Of a stretch of 6,998 nt of DNA, positions 5,834-6,998 are shown one piece after another. The notes below the pieces were generated by a model. The model did no database searches. It was given only the letters and a program-made list of their open reading frames with translations, and was not told the DNA's origin. Each line of letters starts with the position of its first letter. The stretch's first letter is position 1. Both the position numbers and the translations under genes were made by a program. The stretch is from Desulfobacterales bacterium (GTDB lineage: Bacteria; Desulfobacterota; Desulfobacteria; Desulfobacterales; C00003106): NCBI GenBank assembly GCA_030613165.1, contig JAUWMN010000087.1, forward strand, positions 1-6,998. The letters are read 5' to 3'.

Positions 5834-6853
5834 ATGAGCTTAAGAAGAACGGTATATCTTGTAAGTCTTTTGATCTTATCCTTTTTAACCATCCTTTACG
5901 GCTGTGAAACCCTAAAAAAGGCAAAGCCCATTTACTCCATAAAAGAGTATGAAAGGATGATAGTCGGCAGGCTCGATGCCGATTATGTGGGAACCGACAA
6001 TTGCCTTAAGGCGTGCCATACCCATGACAAGATAAGGACATACTTTGAAGCGAGCACTATGGGGGCACAGCTTTCCGCGGACTCAGGCATGCCCCTTGTT
6101 GACTGCGAGTCGTGCCATGGGCCGGGTAGCCTTGCCATTGAGGGAATAACTCCCGAAAAGGTAGAAGAGGATAAGAGACAGGGAAAGCAAACAGCATGTA
6201 ACTACGACACACTCCTTCATCTTGAGAGCCTTCCCGCAGGGGCGCAATCACTAATATGCCTCAAGTGCCATACCGCGCATGCTCTTTTTAACGTTCACAA
6301 TTGGAATGCAAGTGAGCATGCCCAGAATGATGTTTCATGCTCTGATTGTCATCCTGTCCATATAGGGGCTGACCTGACAACGAAACCAAGGGATACGAAA
6401 CAGATGTGCTTGAAATGCCATCAGGAGATAGGAGCGGAGTTTTCCATGCCCAGCCGTCATCCCGTATTGGAAAAGAAGATATTATGTACCGATTGTCATG
6501 ATCCGCATGGTTTTATATCGGAAAAGATTCTGAGAAAAACCACCGTTAAAGAGACGTGTACACAGTGTCATGCAGAGAAAGACGGACCTTTTCTTTATGA
6601 GCACGCAGACATTACAGAAAATTGTATCACCTGTCATAGCCCTCATGGTTCCGTGAATAATAATCTTCTTAAGGTCAGAGAACCATTCTTGTGTCTCCAA
6701 TGCCACATGGGGCACAAGATGAATACATCGGGAGGGAGTCCATCTTCTTTAGACAGTAAGAGCGCCTTTTACACAAGGTGCACTGATTGCCATTCACAGA
6801 TCCATGGAACCGATATCCCATCTGCTTCAGGTACAGGGAGGTTTATACAGTGA
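5834..6853 (+). CDS. Decahaem c-type cytochrome lipoprotein, MtrA/DmsE-like
   Basis: This 339-aa exported protein starts with a lipoprotein signal peptide: MSLRR, a hydrophobic stretch to about 20, and lipobox LYGC with C24 followed by Glu, which favours the outer membrane. It has ten haem-attachment sites. The first is irregular, CLKACH (C57-C61-H62). Nine are CXXCH, with first Cys at 91, 142, 169, 192, 218, 242, 264, 287 and 316. His residues placed ahead of several motifs (H162, H209, H257) and the CxDCHDPHG/CHSPHGS pattern match the MtrA/DmsE/PioA family, and the length is close to MtrA. Such proteins carry electrons across the periplasm and insert into an outer-membrane barrel to reach extracellular acceptors or donors. 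Where relatives have a distal His, this one has M76 (STMGAQ). The TGA overlaps the next gene's GTG, which fits a cytochrome-barrel pair. Electron-flow direction cannot be read. Confidence 0.92.
   Translation: MSLRRTVYLVSLLILSFLTILYGCETLKKAKPIYSIKEYERMIVGRLDADYVGTDNCLKACHTHDKIRTYFEASTMGAQLSADSGMPLVDCESCHGPGSLAIEGITPEKVEEDKRQGKQTACNYDTLLHLESLPAGAQSLICLKCHTAHALFNVHNWNASEHAQNDVSCSDCHPVHIGADLTTKPRDTKQMCLKCHQEIGAEFSMPSRHPVLEKKILCTDCHDPHGFISEKILRKTTVKETCTQCHAEKDGPFLYEHADITENCITCHSPHGSVNNNLLKVREPFLCLQCHMGHKMNTSGGSPSSLDSKSAFYTRCTDCHSQIHGTDIPSASGTGRFIQ
6835..6841 (+). promoter_or_regulatory. Ribosome binding site of the truncated barrel gene
   Basis: AGGGAGG, 8 nt before GTG 6850 and inside the 3' end of the cytochrome gene. 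It is the strongest Shine-Dalgarno match in the window. It supports the GTG start and indicates that the exported downstream protein is well translated in step with the cytochrome. Confidence 0.8.
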
Positions 6854-6998
6854 AGAAGATAATTATTTTTGGACTAATGATAGTTGCATTCTTTGGCCGA
6901 ATTAGTTTGGCTGATGAGTACACATTTCCGGAAATAAAGCCGGAGCTTTATCTCTGGGGCGGATATAGAGACATTGAACTTGACGGCTCGGAAAGGGC
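6850..6998 (+). CDS. Probable outer-membrane beta-barrel of MtrB/PioB type, N-terminus only (3' truncated by window)
   Basis: GTG 6850 overlaps the cytochrome stop by 4 bp (GTGA) and opens a frame that runs off the window after 49 codons. The product starts MKKIIIFGLMIVAFFG, then RISLADEY. This is a classic Sec signal peptide with probable cleavage after LA-D or nearby, about residue 21. The mature start contains ELYLWGGYRDIELDGSER. Alternating hydrophobic and aromatic residues and a 'GYRDxxxDGS' stretch are seen near the start of decahaem-associated barrels, where it leads into the first strand. Together with its place behind an MtrA-like decahaem cytochrome, this suggests the porin sheath of a porin-cytochrome conduit. 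The exported nature is firm. The MtrB/PioB assignment is mainly from context, and another outer-membrane protein is possible. Confidence 0.6.
   Translation, partial: MKKIIIFGLMIVAFFGRISLADEYTFPEIKPELYLWGGYRDIELDGSER

Overview
All genes lie on the + strand. The window suggests a Gram-negative, motile, respiring bacterium with moderate GC. The deltaproteobacterial/Desulfobacterota (Geobacter-like) style of the chemoreceptor, the multihaem cytochrome and the dispersed palindromic repeat point to Desulfobacterota, Nitrospirota or a neighbouring lineage. This placement is an impression from sequence style, not a database result.

Left half (1-3502), a phosphorelay and c-di-GMP block. The C-terminal end of a histidine kinase (2-139) is followed by a receiver-PAS-GGDEF diguanylate cyclase (177-1487), a 255-bp gap filled mostly by a 180-bp palindromic MITE/REP-like element (1531-1710), a stand-alone Rcp1/CheY-type response regulator (1743-2186), and a second receiver-PAS-GGDEF protein (2183-3502) that overlaps it by 4 bp. 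The two cyclases are tandem paralogues. They align without gaps over about 420 codons at a constant offset of exactly 2000 bp. Both keep the phospho-acceptor Asp, the GGDEF motif and the RxxD product-inhibition site, and neither carries an EAL domain. The likely flow is kinase to receivers to c-di-GMP synthesis.

Middle (3503-3797): an AT-rich 295-bp gap with a possible terminator, a TATAAT sequence and a run of eight C's.

Right half (3798-6998), a chemoreceptor followed by an electron conduit. A 672-aa methyl-accepting chemotaxis protein has a periplasmic Cache-type sensor and little or no HAMP domain. After a 17-bp gap comes a 339-aa decahaem c-type cytochrome lipoprotein of the MtrA/DmsE kind. 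Its TGA overlaps the GTG of a truncated exported protein that is probably the MtrB/PioB-like outer-membrane barrel. The close spacing suggests one transcript coding for a taxis receptor together with a trans-outer-membrane electron-transfer module, next to c-di-GMP signalling genes that could control attachment. The points most worth following are this gene coupling, the unusual first haem site of the cytochrome (CX3CH, with Met where a distal His is expected), and the nested palindromic element between the cyclase genes.
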